The notes under the pieces: model-generated
Seen by the model: only the letters and a program-made list of their open reading frames with translations
Told to the model about the DNA's origin: nothing
The model's database searches: none
Shown here: one piece after another, positions 1 through 7,147 of the stretch
Position numbering within the stretch: the first letter of the stretch is position 1
How the letters are laid out: each line of letters opens with the position of its first letter
Source of the DNA: Acidobacteriota bacterium
Lineage (GTDB): Bacteria > Acidobacteriota > HRBIN11
Assembly (NCBI GenBank): GCA_030550225.1
Contig: JAUQPV010000027.1
Coordinates: 1-16,601, forward strand
DNA: 16,601 nt
Direction of reading: 5' to 3'
Program-made: the position numbers and the translations under genes

Positions 1-124
1 CGGCTTCCCGCAGAGCCGTCGGGGCTATTCGGATGTAGGGCTCGAGGACGTCGGCGCGGACGTCCAGGACTTTTTCGTCTCCCAGGCTTGCTTTAAGTTT
101 GTGACCAATTTCTGCTGGGCCCAT
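1..124 (-). CDS. nuoC: NADH-quinone oxidoreductase subunit C, N-terminal part (cut by window edge)
   Basis: This frame opens with ATG at 124 (minus), nine bases after a GGAGGA ribosome-binding site, and stays open to the window edge, giving 41 codons. The peptide starts MGPAEIGHKLKASLG and continues with DVRADVLEPYIRI. This resembles the N-terminal alpha/beta domain of NuoC, a hydrophilic subunit of the peripheral arm of complex I. Its place directly after nuoB is the standard nuoB-nuoC order. The start lies 100 nt inside nuoB in another frame, which is long for co-translated genes. The call rests on position, the strong ribosome-binding site and a short peptide, so it is less certain than nuoB. 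It is not possible to say whether it is a NuoC or a fused NuoCD. Confidence 0.72.
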   Translation of the reverse strand, partial: MGPAEIGHKLKASLGDEKVLDVRADVLEPYIRIAPTALREA

Positions 125-666
125 CGGTTCAAATCCTCCATCGTCGGGACGGCTCGGTACCGCTTGAAGTTTGAGAGGAGGCGCTCGTGGCGGATCTTTT
201 CCCGCAGGATAAGGAGACCCTCGTAGAGGGCCTCCGGCCGGGGCGGACAGCCGGGGACGTAGACGTCCACGGGGATGACCTGATTGACGCCCTTCAGGAC
301 GTGATACCCGTGGTCCCAGTAAGGCCCACCGCAAGTCGCACAGCTTCCCATCGAGATGACGTACTTGGGCTCGGGCATCTGTTCATAGAGACGCTTGACC
401 CGCGTGGCCATCTTGATCGTCACCGTGCCGGCGACGATCATCAGGTCCGCCTGCCGGGGGGAGGCCCGAAAGACGCCAGCCCCGAAGCGGTCCAGGTCCG
501 TCCGGGCGGAGACCGTGACCATCATCTCGATGGCACAGCAGGCCAGGCCAAAGGTCATCGGCCACAGGGCTGAGAGCCTCGCCCAGTTAAAGATGGCGTC
601 GACCGTCGTCAACAGGACAAAGCCTTCACCCGTCTTTTCGAACCGCTCGACCGGCACGGCGACCAT
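25..666 (-). CDS. nuoB: NADH-quinone oxidoreductase subunit B (complex I, cluster N2)
   Basis: NuoB holds the terminal iron-sulfur cluster N2, which passes electrons to quinone at the junction of the peripheral and membrane arms of complex I. The four cluster ligands are visible: the tandem Cys pair in LACCAIEMM, Cys in GSCATCGGPY and Cys in VPGCPPRPE (C51, C52, C117 and C148 counted from the upstream ATG at 690). The chosen start at 666 has AGGAG with 7-nt spacing. The ATG at 690 has poor spacing and would lie only a few bases after the predicted transcription start. The product is then 213 aa, slightly longer than many NuoB proteins because of a Ser/Thr/Pro-rich tail of about 30 residues that overlaps nuoC. 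It is the first gene of its operon here: no nuoA lies directly upstream. Confidence 0.96.
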   Translation of the reverse strand: MVAVPVERFEKTGEGFVLLTTVDAIFNWARLSALWPMTFGLACCAIEMMVTVSARTDLDRFGAGVFRASPRQADLMIVAGTVTIKMATRVKRLYEQMPEPKYVISMGSCATCGGPYWDHGYHVLKGVNQVIPVDVYVPGCPPRPEALYEGLLILREKIRHERLLSNFKRYRAVPTMEDLNRWAQQKLVTNLKQAWETKKSWTSAPTSSSPTSE

Positions 667-699
667 CGGCATACTCCTGGCTTGTCGCATCGTCCCTTA

Positions 700-728
700 A
701 TGTTAGGGGGGCCGCCTCGACCTGTCAA
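700..728 (-). promoter_or_regulatory. Predicted sigma-70-type promoter of the nuo operon
   Basis: Read on the minus strand, a perfect -35 TTGACA (728-723) is followed by a 17-nt spacer and a -10 TAACAT (705-700). Transcription would start near 693. That leaves a short leader carrying AGGAG before the ATG at 666, and it argues against the ATG at 690 as the start. Confidence 0.75.
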
Positions 729-918
729 GAATTAAGCCATAAGGCTTTGTCGGCATGGCCGTTGAGTCCGAAAAGCGACGAGCCATCGCATTGGGCCGGT
801 GGGCCGGCCGGAAAATAGGTCGGATGCGATTCCGTGTCGAACCAAAGCGACCGGATGCTGAAGAAAGGACAGCCTCCGATTCCTCCGAACCGAGAGGGAA
901 CCGGTGCCACTCCCCGCC

Positions 919-970
919 GCCTTACTGCTGTATTGCCTTGTTGTCTTACCTACTGCCTTACTGCCTTCGC
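919..970. repeat. Octamer array, family A (GCCTTACT-like)
   Basis: About six units of an 8-nt motif related to GCCTTACT or GCCTTATT lie here. Some units are degenerate (GCTGTATT, GCCTTGTT). The array crosses the 3' end of the DUF429 gene and supplies its last codons and stop. The same family recurs at 6784-6819 and 7111-7147. No inverted partner is obvious nearby. The rest of the gap back to the nuo promoter shows no gene. Confidence 0.8.
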
Positions 971-1630
971 TTCCGAGGTCGGACCCGGCAGGACGATGGC
1001 CCCGTGGGTCCAGTCGCCGAGGACCTCGGCCCGACCCTGAAGGAACAGCCATCCGACGTAAGCGGCCGTAGCGGCGTCGAGTTCATCGTGGGTCGCCGAG
1101 GCCCGGATTCCCCGCAGGCCGAGTCGGCGTAGGCCGACTCGCAGACCTTCCAGATCGTGATGCTTTCGGGGTAGGCCTAAGACGTCCTGGGCACCCCCCG
1201 GAAAGACCTCAATGACTGGCCAGCCCCGGGCCTCCAGGAGGGACCGCAGACGGAGGCCCCGCTCGGTCAATTTCCGCATGGCACCCAGCGTGATGGGAAA
1301 GAAGCGGATGCGCCGGCGCAGGAGCTCACGGTCGCACGGACGCAGGTGTTCCCCGCGGCGGTCGTGGATGTCCTGACGGCCCGGTGGAAGCCACAGGGGC
1401 GCATCGACGGCGACGACGCCGGGCCGGACCGCCTCGACGAGGGCCAGAAGCTCTTCGTCGGTATGGAGCAAGCCTGTCCAGACCCGTCGGCCGTCGGTGA
1501 TACCCACGCCGCTGGCCCGGCGGGCATCGGCGCTCAGGTCGATGCCGACGGCCGTGGCCGGCCCGCCGATGCGGGGGCGCCGCCGACCTTGGGAGAGACA
1601 GCCCCTTTCCTGTAACCTATGGCGAGTCAT
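950..1630 (-). CDS. DUF429 family protein (predicted RNase H-fold nuclease-like)
   Basis: The 226-aa product carries the DUF429 pattern. An N-terminal strand AVGIDLSADARR (about residues 26-37) has the Asp expected of the RNase H fold. VVAVDAPLWLP follows (about 73-83), with an acidic residue in the same fold, and a C-terminal HDELDAATAAYVG motif. The biochemical function of the family is not established. A nuclease or phosphotransfer role is predicted from the fold only. The start ATG at 1630 has GAGG four bases upstream, and about 25 basic residues precede the domain, so the true start could be internal. The last residues (KAVRQ) and stop come from the octamer array. It reads toward nuoB and is divergent from the hydantoinase gene. 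Confidence 0.8.
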   Translation of the reverse strand: MTRHRLQERGCLSQGRRRPRIGGPATAVGIDLSADARRASGVGITDGRRVWTGLLHTDEELLALVEAVRPGVVAVDAPLWLPPGRQDIHDRRGEHLRPCDRELLRRRIRFFPITLGAMRKLTERGLRLRSLLEARGWPVIEVFPGGAQDVLGLPRKHHDLEGLRVGLRRLGLRGIRASATHDELDAATAAYVGWLFLQGRAEVLGDWTHGAIVLPGPTSEAKAVRQ

Positions 1631-1714
1631 CGGGCCTCGGTCGAGTGAGGATTCGGTCGTTTTAGAAAATCCGCCCTAATACCTGGTACTCGATACCCGG
1701 AGGAGGCCCTTCCG

Positions 1715-3694
1715 ATGGAACCGGTCGTCGGCGTCGATACGGGTGGGACCTTCACGGACTTTGTCGTCCTGGATGCCCAGGGCCTGCGCATCTACAAGGT
1801 CCCGTCTACGCCGGAGGACCCCTCGGCGGCCGTCGAGCAGGGTCTCCAAGACTTGGGACTTAAAGATAGGGCCACACTGCTTCATGGGACTACCGTCGGG
1901 ACGAATGCCCTCTTGGAGCGACGGGGAGGCCGGGTCGTCCTCCTGACGACGGCCGGTTTCGAGGACGTCCTCCGCATCGGACGGCAGACCCGGGAACGGC
2001 TGTACGACTTGTTTTACCGGCGCCCGCCGGATTTGGTCCCGCCCGAGCGTCGGATCGGGGTCCGGGAACGTACCGGGCCGGACGGCACGGTCGTGACGCC
2101 CCTGACGGCTGATGAGGTCGAGCGGGTCCGACGACTCGTCCAGGCCCACGACCCTGAGGCCGTGGCCGTCGTGTTTCTGTTCTCCTATGTAAATCCGGCG
2201 CACGAACAGGCCATCCGGGCCGGCTTGGAGGACTTGGGTGTGCCGATTTTTCTGTCGTCGGAGGTGTTCCCCGAGTATCGGGAGTACGAGCGGACCGTCG
2301 TCACCGTCCTGAACGCTTATCTGGCACCCGTCATGCAGGGATATCTCCGTCGTCTCCAGGCCCGAGTCGGCGGCCACCTCCGGGTCATGACTTCGACGGG
2401 CGGGACCGTGCCGGCCGAGCGGGCTGTTCGGGAGCCTATTCAGACCCTGCTCTCGGGTCCAGCGGCGGGCGTCCTGGGGGCCCGGTTCTTGGCCCGGCGA
2501 GCGGGCTTCGACCGCCTGATCACGTTGGACATGGGCGGGACGTCGACGGACGTGTCTCTTATCGACGGGGACGTGACGGTCACCCAGGACGTCAGCCTGG
2601 GGGGCCTTCCTATCGGGATTCCGATGATCGACGTCCGGAGCATCGGCGCTGGGGGCGGGTCGATCGCGTGGGTCGACACGGGCGGAGCCCTGCGGGTCGG
2701 GCCCCAGAGCGCCGGGGCCGACCCCGGCCCCGTTTGCTACGGCCGGGGCGGCCGGGAGGTCACCGTCACGGACGCCCACCTCTGGCTGGGTCGGATCCAC
2801 CCGGCTTTTTTCCGGGCCGGGCGCATGCGGCTGTACCCCGACCTGACGGAAGCGGCCCTCCGCCGGATGGCCATCCGTCTCGGTCTCTCCTCGGAAGCCC
2901 TGGCCGAGGGCATCGTCGAGGTCGCCAATGCCTCGATGGAGCGAGCCCTTCGAGTCATATCCGTCGAGCGGGGCTACGACCCACGGGACTTTGTCCTCTT
3001 CGCCTTTGGCGGCGCCGGTGGCCTCCACGCTTGTACGCTGGCGGCCCGTTTAGGGATCCAGACCGTCGTGAGCCCACCCCATGCCGGCATCGTCTCTGCC
3101 TTGGGGACACTGGTAGCCGAACCGATATGGACATACAGCCGGAGCCTGCTCGTGCGGGAAGACGAGGTCGATGACGCCGTCCTTCAGCAAGTCGTCCGTC
3201 GCCTGGTCGAGCAAGGCATGGCCGTCCTACGGCAGGAGTCCATCCCGGCCGAGGACGTCCGGGTCACGTGCTTTCTCCAGGTGCGCTACCTGGGCCAGTC
3301 CTACGAACTGCTCGTGCCCTTCGGTGGGGACCTTCGGGTCGCGCTGGCGGCCTTTCAGGAGATGCACCGGCGGCGGTATGGCTTTGAACGGACGGACCGG
3401 CCCCGCGAGGTCGTCGGCGTCCACGTCCGCCTAACGGCCCCCGCCGCTCGGCCGGAGGTCCCGACCCTCCCGTGGGACCCGGCCAGTGAGCAAGCGGCTC
3501 GCCTGGGCGAGACCTTACTGGTCCATGAGGGCCATCGCCACCGGGTCCGGTTGTATGACCGGTCCGCCCTTCGGGCTGGAGCCGCCTTGGAGGGGCCGGC
3601 CGCCGTGTTTGACGCCACAGCCACTTTCTTCCTGCCGCCGAGCTGGACGGCCCGGGTCGACACCTCGGGTCACCTGATCGCCAGCCCGGCCTGA
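1715..3694 (+). CDS. Hydantoinase/oxoprolinase A-type ATPase subunit
   Basis: This 659-aa protein has the full HyuA layout. The hydantoinase A N-terminal domain starts with VVGVDTGGTFTDFVVLD (residues 4-20). A second actin-like ATPase half contains LDMGGTSTDVSL (from about 271) and FAFGGAGGLHA (about 429-439). The family opens cyclic amides such as hydantoins or 5-oxoproline using ATP, or carboxylates acetone-type substrates. The substrate cannot be told from sequence. A strong GGAGGAGG lies 8 nt before the ATG. A possible -10 TAATAC sits at 1677-1682, but its -35 is poor. The usual partner HyuB is not adjacent: the next gene, after a separate promoter, is cysO. The length is normal, with no sign of truncation. 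Confidence 0.9.
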   Translation: MEPVVGVDTGGTFTDFVVLDAQGLRIYKVPSTPEDPSAAVEQGLQDLGLKDRATLLHGTTVGTNALLERRGGRVVLLTTAGFEDVLRIGRQTRERLYDLFYRRPPDLVPPERRIGVRERTGPDGTVVTPLTADEVERVRRLVQAHDPEAVAVVFLFSYVNPAHEQAIRAGLEDLGVPIFLSSEVFPEYREYERTVVTVLNAYLAPVMQGYLRRLQARVGGHLRVMTSTGGTVPAERAVREPIQTLLSGPAAGVLGARFLARRAGFDRLITLDMGGTSTDVSLIDGDVTVTQDVSLGGLPIGIPMIDVRSIGAGGGSIAWVDTGGALRVGPQSAGADPGPVCYGRGGREVTVTDAHLWLGRIHPAFFRAGRMRLYPDLTEAALRRMAIRLGLSSEALAEGIVEVANASMERALRVISVERGYDPRDFVLFAFGGAGGLHACTLAARLGIQTVVSPPHAGIVSALGTLVAEPIWTYSRSLLVREDEVDDAVLQQVVRRLVEQGMAVLRQESIPAEDVRVTCFLQVRYLGQSYELLVPFGGDLRVALAAFQEMHRRRYGFERTDRPREVVGVHVRLTAPAARPEVPTLPWDPASEQAARLGETLLVHEGHRHRVRLYDRSALRAGAALEGPAAVFDATATFFLPPSWTARVDTSGHLIASPA

Positions 3695-3712
3695 CAAGCA
3701 CCGTTCCCCCGT

Positions 3713-3742
3713 TTGCACTTGGCCGAATCCAGCCCATAATAT
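3713..3742 (+). promoter_or_regulatory. Predicted promoter of cysO-cysM
   Basis: A -35 TTGCAC (3713-3718), an 18-nt spacer and a -10 TAATAT (3737-3742) lie between hyuA and cysO. Transcription would start near 3749 and give a leader of about 120 nt. This makes cysO-cysM a unit separate from hyuA. Confidence 0.6.
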
Positions 3743-3774
3743 CTGTACTGACCCCATGACAGAATGTCGTCTAA

Positions 3775-3805
3775 GCCGGCCGCCCCGCTGTGAAAGTCGG
3801 CCGGC
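3775..3805 (+). other. GC-rich hairpin in the cysO leader
   Basis: GCCGGCCG (3775-3782) and CGGCCGGC (3798-3805) form a perfect 8-bp stem with a 15-nt loop inside the predicted leader. A third copy of the GCCGGCCG motif follows just before the upstream ATG at 3842. There is no T-tract, so it is not a classical terminator. I do not recognise a known riboswitch. It could modulate transcription or protect the mRNA. Confidence 0.45.
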
Positions 3806-3871
3806 CTCCTTGATCGCTGACGTGCAGCCGGCCGTTCCGATATGACCACGCCGTCCTGGCCGGAGGTCCGT

Positions 3872-4147
<276 letters not shown>

Positions 4148-4170
4148 CCCCCATCGGTGAATCGATCGGC

Positions 4171-4243
4171 GTTCGGTGTTGGGTCTTTGGGATACGGCCT
4201 CCAGCCCAACACCGAACACCCACGACCGAACACCGAGGACCCA
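4171..4243. repeat. Inverted pair of heptamer arrays, family B
   Basis: The left arm (4171-4191) has 7-nt units such as GTTCGGT and GTTGGGT. The right arm (4205-4243) holds the complementary units CCCAACA, CCGAACA, CCCACGA, CCGAACA and CCGAGGA. GTTCGGTGTTGGG (4171-4183) pairs perfectly over 13 bp with 4205-4217 around a 21-nt loop. It fills most of the gap between cysO and cysM, so an mRNA covering both genes would carry this hairpin. A family B pair also lies at 6960-7026. Confidence 0.85.
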
Positions 4244-4254
4244 GTAGGTTCCCT

Positions 4255-5169
4255 ATGGTCCCGTCCCTCGACCCCCACAGTTTGCTGGCGCGAATCGGGA
4301 ATACGCCGCTGATCCGCCTCCGTCGTCTGGTCGCCGACTGGTCGGGCGTGGAGGTCTACTGCAAGGCCGAATGGCTGAATCCCGGCGGGTCCGTCAAGGA
4401 CCGATCGGCCCTGAACATGATCCTGGAAGCCATCCGGCGTGGCGACCTCAAGCCGGGTCAGACCATCTTGGACGCTACGTCCGGCAATACGGGGATCGCC
4501 TTAGCGATGATCGGAGCCGTCCTGGGATACCGGGTCTGCCTGTGCATTCCGGCCAACGCCAGCGCCGAGCGGTTCAAGATTCTGCAAGCATACGGGGCCC
4601 AGGTCATTCGGACGGACCCCCTCGAGGGGTCCGACGGCGCCATCCGGATGGCCGACCGTCTCATGCGGGAAGCCCCGGACCTATACTACCGGGTCGACCA
4701 ATACGGCAATCCGGACAACTGGCGGGCCCATTACAAGACGACGGCCGAAGAGATCTGGCGCCAGACTGACGGCCGCGTCACCCACTTTATCGCCGGCCTG
4801 GGGACGTCGGGGACCCTCGTCGGGACAGGTCGACGACTCAAGGAACTCCGCCCGGACGTCCAGGTCATCGCCGTCGAGCCTGAGCCCTTCCACGGCATCG
4901 AGGGCCTTAAAAACATGGCGACGGCCATCGTCCCGCCCATCTACGACCCGTCGGTCCACGACCTCAAAGTCGAGGTCCGCACGGAGGAGGCTTATTACTG
5001 GACCCGCCGGCTGGCCCGGGAGGAGGGCCTCTTCGTCGGTCAGTCCTCTGGCGCCGTCATGGCCGCCCTCATGAAGTTGCGACCCATGATCCGGGAGGGC
5101 GTCGTCGTCCTGATCTTCGCCGACGGCGGCGACAAGTACCTGAGCACGGCTACGTGGGCAGACCGGTGA
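4255..5169 (+). CDS. cysM: Cysteine synthase CysM (CysO-dependent type), PLP enzyme
   Basis: The 304-aa fold-type II PLP enzyme has the Schiff-base lysine K48 in EWLNPGGSVKDRS, the substrate loop TSGNTG (75-80) and the phosphate-binding GLGTSGT (181-187). It replaces the side-chain leaving group of an activated serine with sulfur to make cysteine. Next to cysO, the likely sulfur donor is CysO thiocarboxylate, and the acceptor may be O-phosphoserine as in Mycobacterium. The arginine thought to bind the phosphoserine phosphate there seems to be K219 here (GLKNMA), so the substrate is not settled. An open frame runs back to 4144, but that stretch is the heptamer hairpin. ATG 4255, with TAGG six bases upstream, is the sensible start. 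Confidence 0.92.
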   Translation: MVPSLDPHSLLARIGNTPLIRLRRLVADWSGVEVYCKAEWLNPGGSVKDRSALNMILEAIRRGDLKPGQTILDATSGNTGIALAMIGAVLGYRVCLCIPANASAERFKILQAYGAQVIRTDPLEGSDGAIRMADRLMREAPDLYYRVDQYGNPDNWRAHYKTTAEEIWRQTDGRVTHFIAGLGTSGTLVGTGRRLKELRPDVQVIAVEPEPFHGIEGLKNMATAIVPPIYDPSVHDLKVEVRTEEAYYWTRRLAREEGLFVGQSSGAVMAALMKLRPMIREGVVVLIFADGGDKYLSTATWADR

Positions 5170-5196
5170 GGGAAGAAAAGGGGATGGAAACGAAAG

Positions 5197-5303
5197 TGAA
5201 GTGACGGAGTGACGAAGTCAAAGAGAAAGGTTCCCGAAACGGAACCCCCTTATTCCTGACCTCGTCACTCCGTCCATTCATTACTTCGTCCCTTCTTCAC
5301 TCC
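5197..5303. repeat. Inverted octamer arrays, family C, with inner hairpin; probable two-way terminator
   Basis: The left arm has 8-nt units GAAGTGAC, GGAGTGAC and GAAGTCAA. The right arm (5261-5303) has the complementary pattern CTCCGTCC, ATTCATTA, CTTCGTCC, CTTCTTCA. GACGGAGTGACG (5203-5214) pairs perfectly with 5263-5274. Inside sits a second hairpin, GGTTCC (5229-5234) with GGAACC (5241-5246). The element fills the gap between convergent cysM and thiL-rnh, so it probably stops transcription from both sides. Confidence 0.8.
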
Positions 5304-5307
5304 CGAA

Positions 5308-6774
5308 TCAGGCCCTCCGCCGGGCACCTTGACGGGCCAGCCGGTCGGCTTCTTGGTTCCATTCGCGGGGGACGTGGACGATGCGCCAGGTCCGAAACTC
5401 GGACAGCAGGCGACGGACTTCCGCATAGAGCGGCTGGAGACGTCTCGACCGGACTTCGTACAGGCCCAGAAGCTGGTAGACCGTCAGTTCGGAGTCTGTC
5501 CGGATTTCAACGCCGTCGACACCGGCCGATCGGAGCCACCGGAGGGCCCGGAGGATGGCCGTGTACTCGGCGACGTTATTTGTCGCGAAGCCGATATAGC
5601 CCGATTCGGTATGTCGCACCCTACCGAAGGCGTCCCGGATGACGAATCCGTAACCGGAGGGACCCGGGTTCCCGAGGCTGGCCCCGTCAGTTTCCGCGAC
5701 CCATAGGGAGACTTCTTCTTCCGCGACCTGTTCCTGGCCCGGGAGACCCCCGGGGCCCGCCAGGTGGTCCCACCCGGCGGGCGTCAGGGAGACAAGGCGA
5801 CCGTCCCGGGTCCGGAGGCGGATCTCGCCGACAGGCTCGGCCACGACACGACCGATCCGACGGGCACCCGCAAAGGGCGGTTTCGAGACTTCGGGCGGCA
5901 GGACGACGATCCAGGCGTAATCTTCGCCGCCTCGAAAGACCATGTCCCAAGGATCCCGGCCGACCTCTTGGCAGACGGCCCGGAACGTCTCGTCGGGCTC
6001 GAGGGCCGTCTCGTCCAGCTCGGCCCCGACGCCGTTGACCTGGAGAAGACGCCAGAGGTCGATGAGGAGGCCGTCACTGATGTCGATGGCGGCAGCGGCA
6101 TGACGGGCCGCCCACCGGTGCCACCGGACAGGCAGACGAGGTCGCAGGATAGCTTCGACGGCCCGCTCGACGACCCGATGAAGGAGGGTGGGCCACTCGT
6201 CGGCTACCAGGATTTCCGAAATATGCTCGGCCAACGGGACCGGTCGGCCGTCCTGATGCCAGCGTTCCAGTAAAGCGACCCCGAGGCCGGCCCACCCGAC
6301 AGGCCCCGTCAGCCAGACCGAGGCCCCCGGCCGGGCACCCCGTCGGGAGAGGGGCGTCCGGGTATAGCCCAGGACTGAGACGACCAGCCCCCACCGGGTA
6401 TCCCGAATGGTGTCCCCTCCGGCGAGGTAAGCGCCCATGTCTCGGCAGGCCTGGAGGACGCCCCGGTAGAGGGCTTGTAGGCTGTCCAGGTCGCCGTCGG
6501 GGGGGACCTGGAGGGCGACCCATAGATACCGAGGCCGGGCGCCCTGGACCCAGACGTCGCTGACGGCTCGCAGGACGGCCTTATAGCCGACGACCTCCAG
6601 CGAGCACCACGACCGCCGGAAGTGGACGTCTTCAACCAGCTGGTCGACGGAGAAGACGCACCATCGGGCACCTTCCCGCCAGACCGTAGCGTCTTCCTGC
6701 CAGGTCGTCCGGACCGGTCGAGGGGGCGGCCCGACCTGCGAGGCGATCCATTCGACCCATTCCCACTCGTTCAT
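5308..6774 (-). CDS. thiL: Fusion: thiamine-monophosphate kinase (ThiL) + RNase HI domain
   Basis: One 488-aa frame joins two known families. Residues 1 to about 340 are ThiL, which phosphorylates thiamine monophosphate to the diphosphate: SVDQLVEDVHF (42-52), VSDVWVQGA (71-79), LAGGDT (117-122), DISDGLLIDL (231-240) and GGEDY (282-286). A Gly/Pro/Glu linker (about 340-354) leads to an RNase HI domain with all four metal-binding acids: D363 (ETDGASLGNPG), E403 (NNVAEYTA), D427 (RTDSE) and D477 (NQEADRLA). No stop or frameshift separates them. The usual N-terminal GDD of ThiL reads QED here (26-28). ATG 6774 has GAGG with 5-nt spacing. The longer frame to 6855 only translates the octamer array. 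It is convergent with cysM. Confidence 0.9.
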   Translation of the reverse strand: MNEWEWVEWIASQVGPPPRPVRTTWQEDATVWREGARWCVFSVDQLVEDVHFRRSWCSLEVVGYKAVLRAVSDVWVQGARPRYLWVALQVPPDGDLDSLQALYRGVLQACRDMGAYLAGGDTIRDTRWGLVVSVLGYTRTPLSRRGARPGASVWLTGPVGWAGLGVALLERWHQDGRPVPLAEHISEILVADEWPTLLHRVVERAVEAILRPRLPVRWHRWAARHAAAAIDISDGLLIDLWRLLQVNGVGAELDETALEPDETFRAVCQEVGRDPWDMVFRGGEDYAWIVVLPPEVSKPPFAGARRIGRVVAEPVGEIRLRTRDGRLVSLTPAGWDHLAGPGGLPGQEQVAEEEVSLWVAETDGASLGNPGPSGYGFVIRDAFGRVRHTESGYIGFATNNVAEYTAILRALRWLRSAGVDGVEIRTDSELTVYQLLGLYEVRSRRLQPLYAEVRRLLSEFRTWRIVHVPREWNQEADRLARQGARRRA

Positions 6775-6783
6775 TAGAACCTC

Positions 6784-7147
6784 GGCAGTAAGGCAATAAG
6801 GCAGTAAGGCAGTAAGGCGATTGGAATGGTAGGTAACTGCACGGCTATCCCCCATTGCCTACCTGATGTACGGGTTTTACCAGAGCCGTTCGGTTCGGGA
6901 GAATGGCGTCAGAACGGCCCTTCCCAGCGCCTGGGAAGCACGATTTTTCAAGCAAGATAGGTGCTGGGTGTCGGGTGTCAGGTGGTGGGTTGTTGAAGAA
7001 GGCCTAACACCCAGCACCCAACACCGATTTCTCGGAAGGTCCCGGGCCCAGGTGCCGGGTCCCGGTGGGGCGACGGCTTTTCCCGCTCTCCGGCCCATCT
7101 GCCCCCCCAGCCTTATTGCCTTACTGCCCTACTGCCTTATTGCCTTT
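6784..7147. repeat. Nested palindromic element (families A, R, B)
   Basis: The outer arms are family A octamer arrays in opposite orientation, GGCAGTAA-type at 6784-6819 and CCTTACTG-type at 7111-7147. Inside lies one copy of the 70-bp repeat R (6882-6953), with a weak inverted partner near 7023-7045. At the centre is an inverted pair of family B heptamer arrays: GGTGCTGGGTGT (6960-6971) pairs perfectly with 7007-7018. A small extra stem GGTAGG/CCTACC lies near 6830-6862. The element fills the whole gap between the ligase and thiL-rnh, with no gene in it, and runs into the 3' end of the ligase gene. Confidence 0.8.
6882..6953 (+). repeat. Dispersed repeat R, copy 1
   Basis: It starts AGAGCCGTTCGG, has GAGAATGGCGTC and TGGGAAGCACGA inside, and ends TTTTTCAAG. 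It matches 9719-9790 and 15124-15192 on the same strand and 13979-14050 on the other strand. It is non-coding in context. Confidence 0.8.

Noticed and set aside
690..950. Degenerate copy of repeat R on the minus strand near 780-860
   Set aside because: Some blocks look alike (GAAT-GCATC, TTTTCC), but the match is too broken to support without an alignment.
732..1052. 106-codon minus-strand frame upstream of nuoB
   Set aside because: It overlaps the end of the DUF429 gene in another frame, crosses the octamer array and nuo promoter region, and has no motif.
2321..2340. -24/-12-like sequence TGGCAC then ATGCA
   Set aside because: It lies inside the hydantoinase coding region with no gene start just downstream, so it is probably chance.
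1676..3028. 450-codon open frame antisense to the hydantoinase gene
   Set aside because: It mirrors the codon bias of the real gene, has no family motif and no ribosome-binding site, and the sense frame is a clear HyuA.
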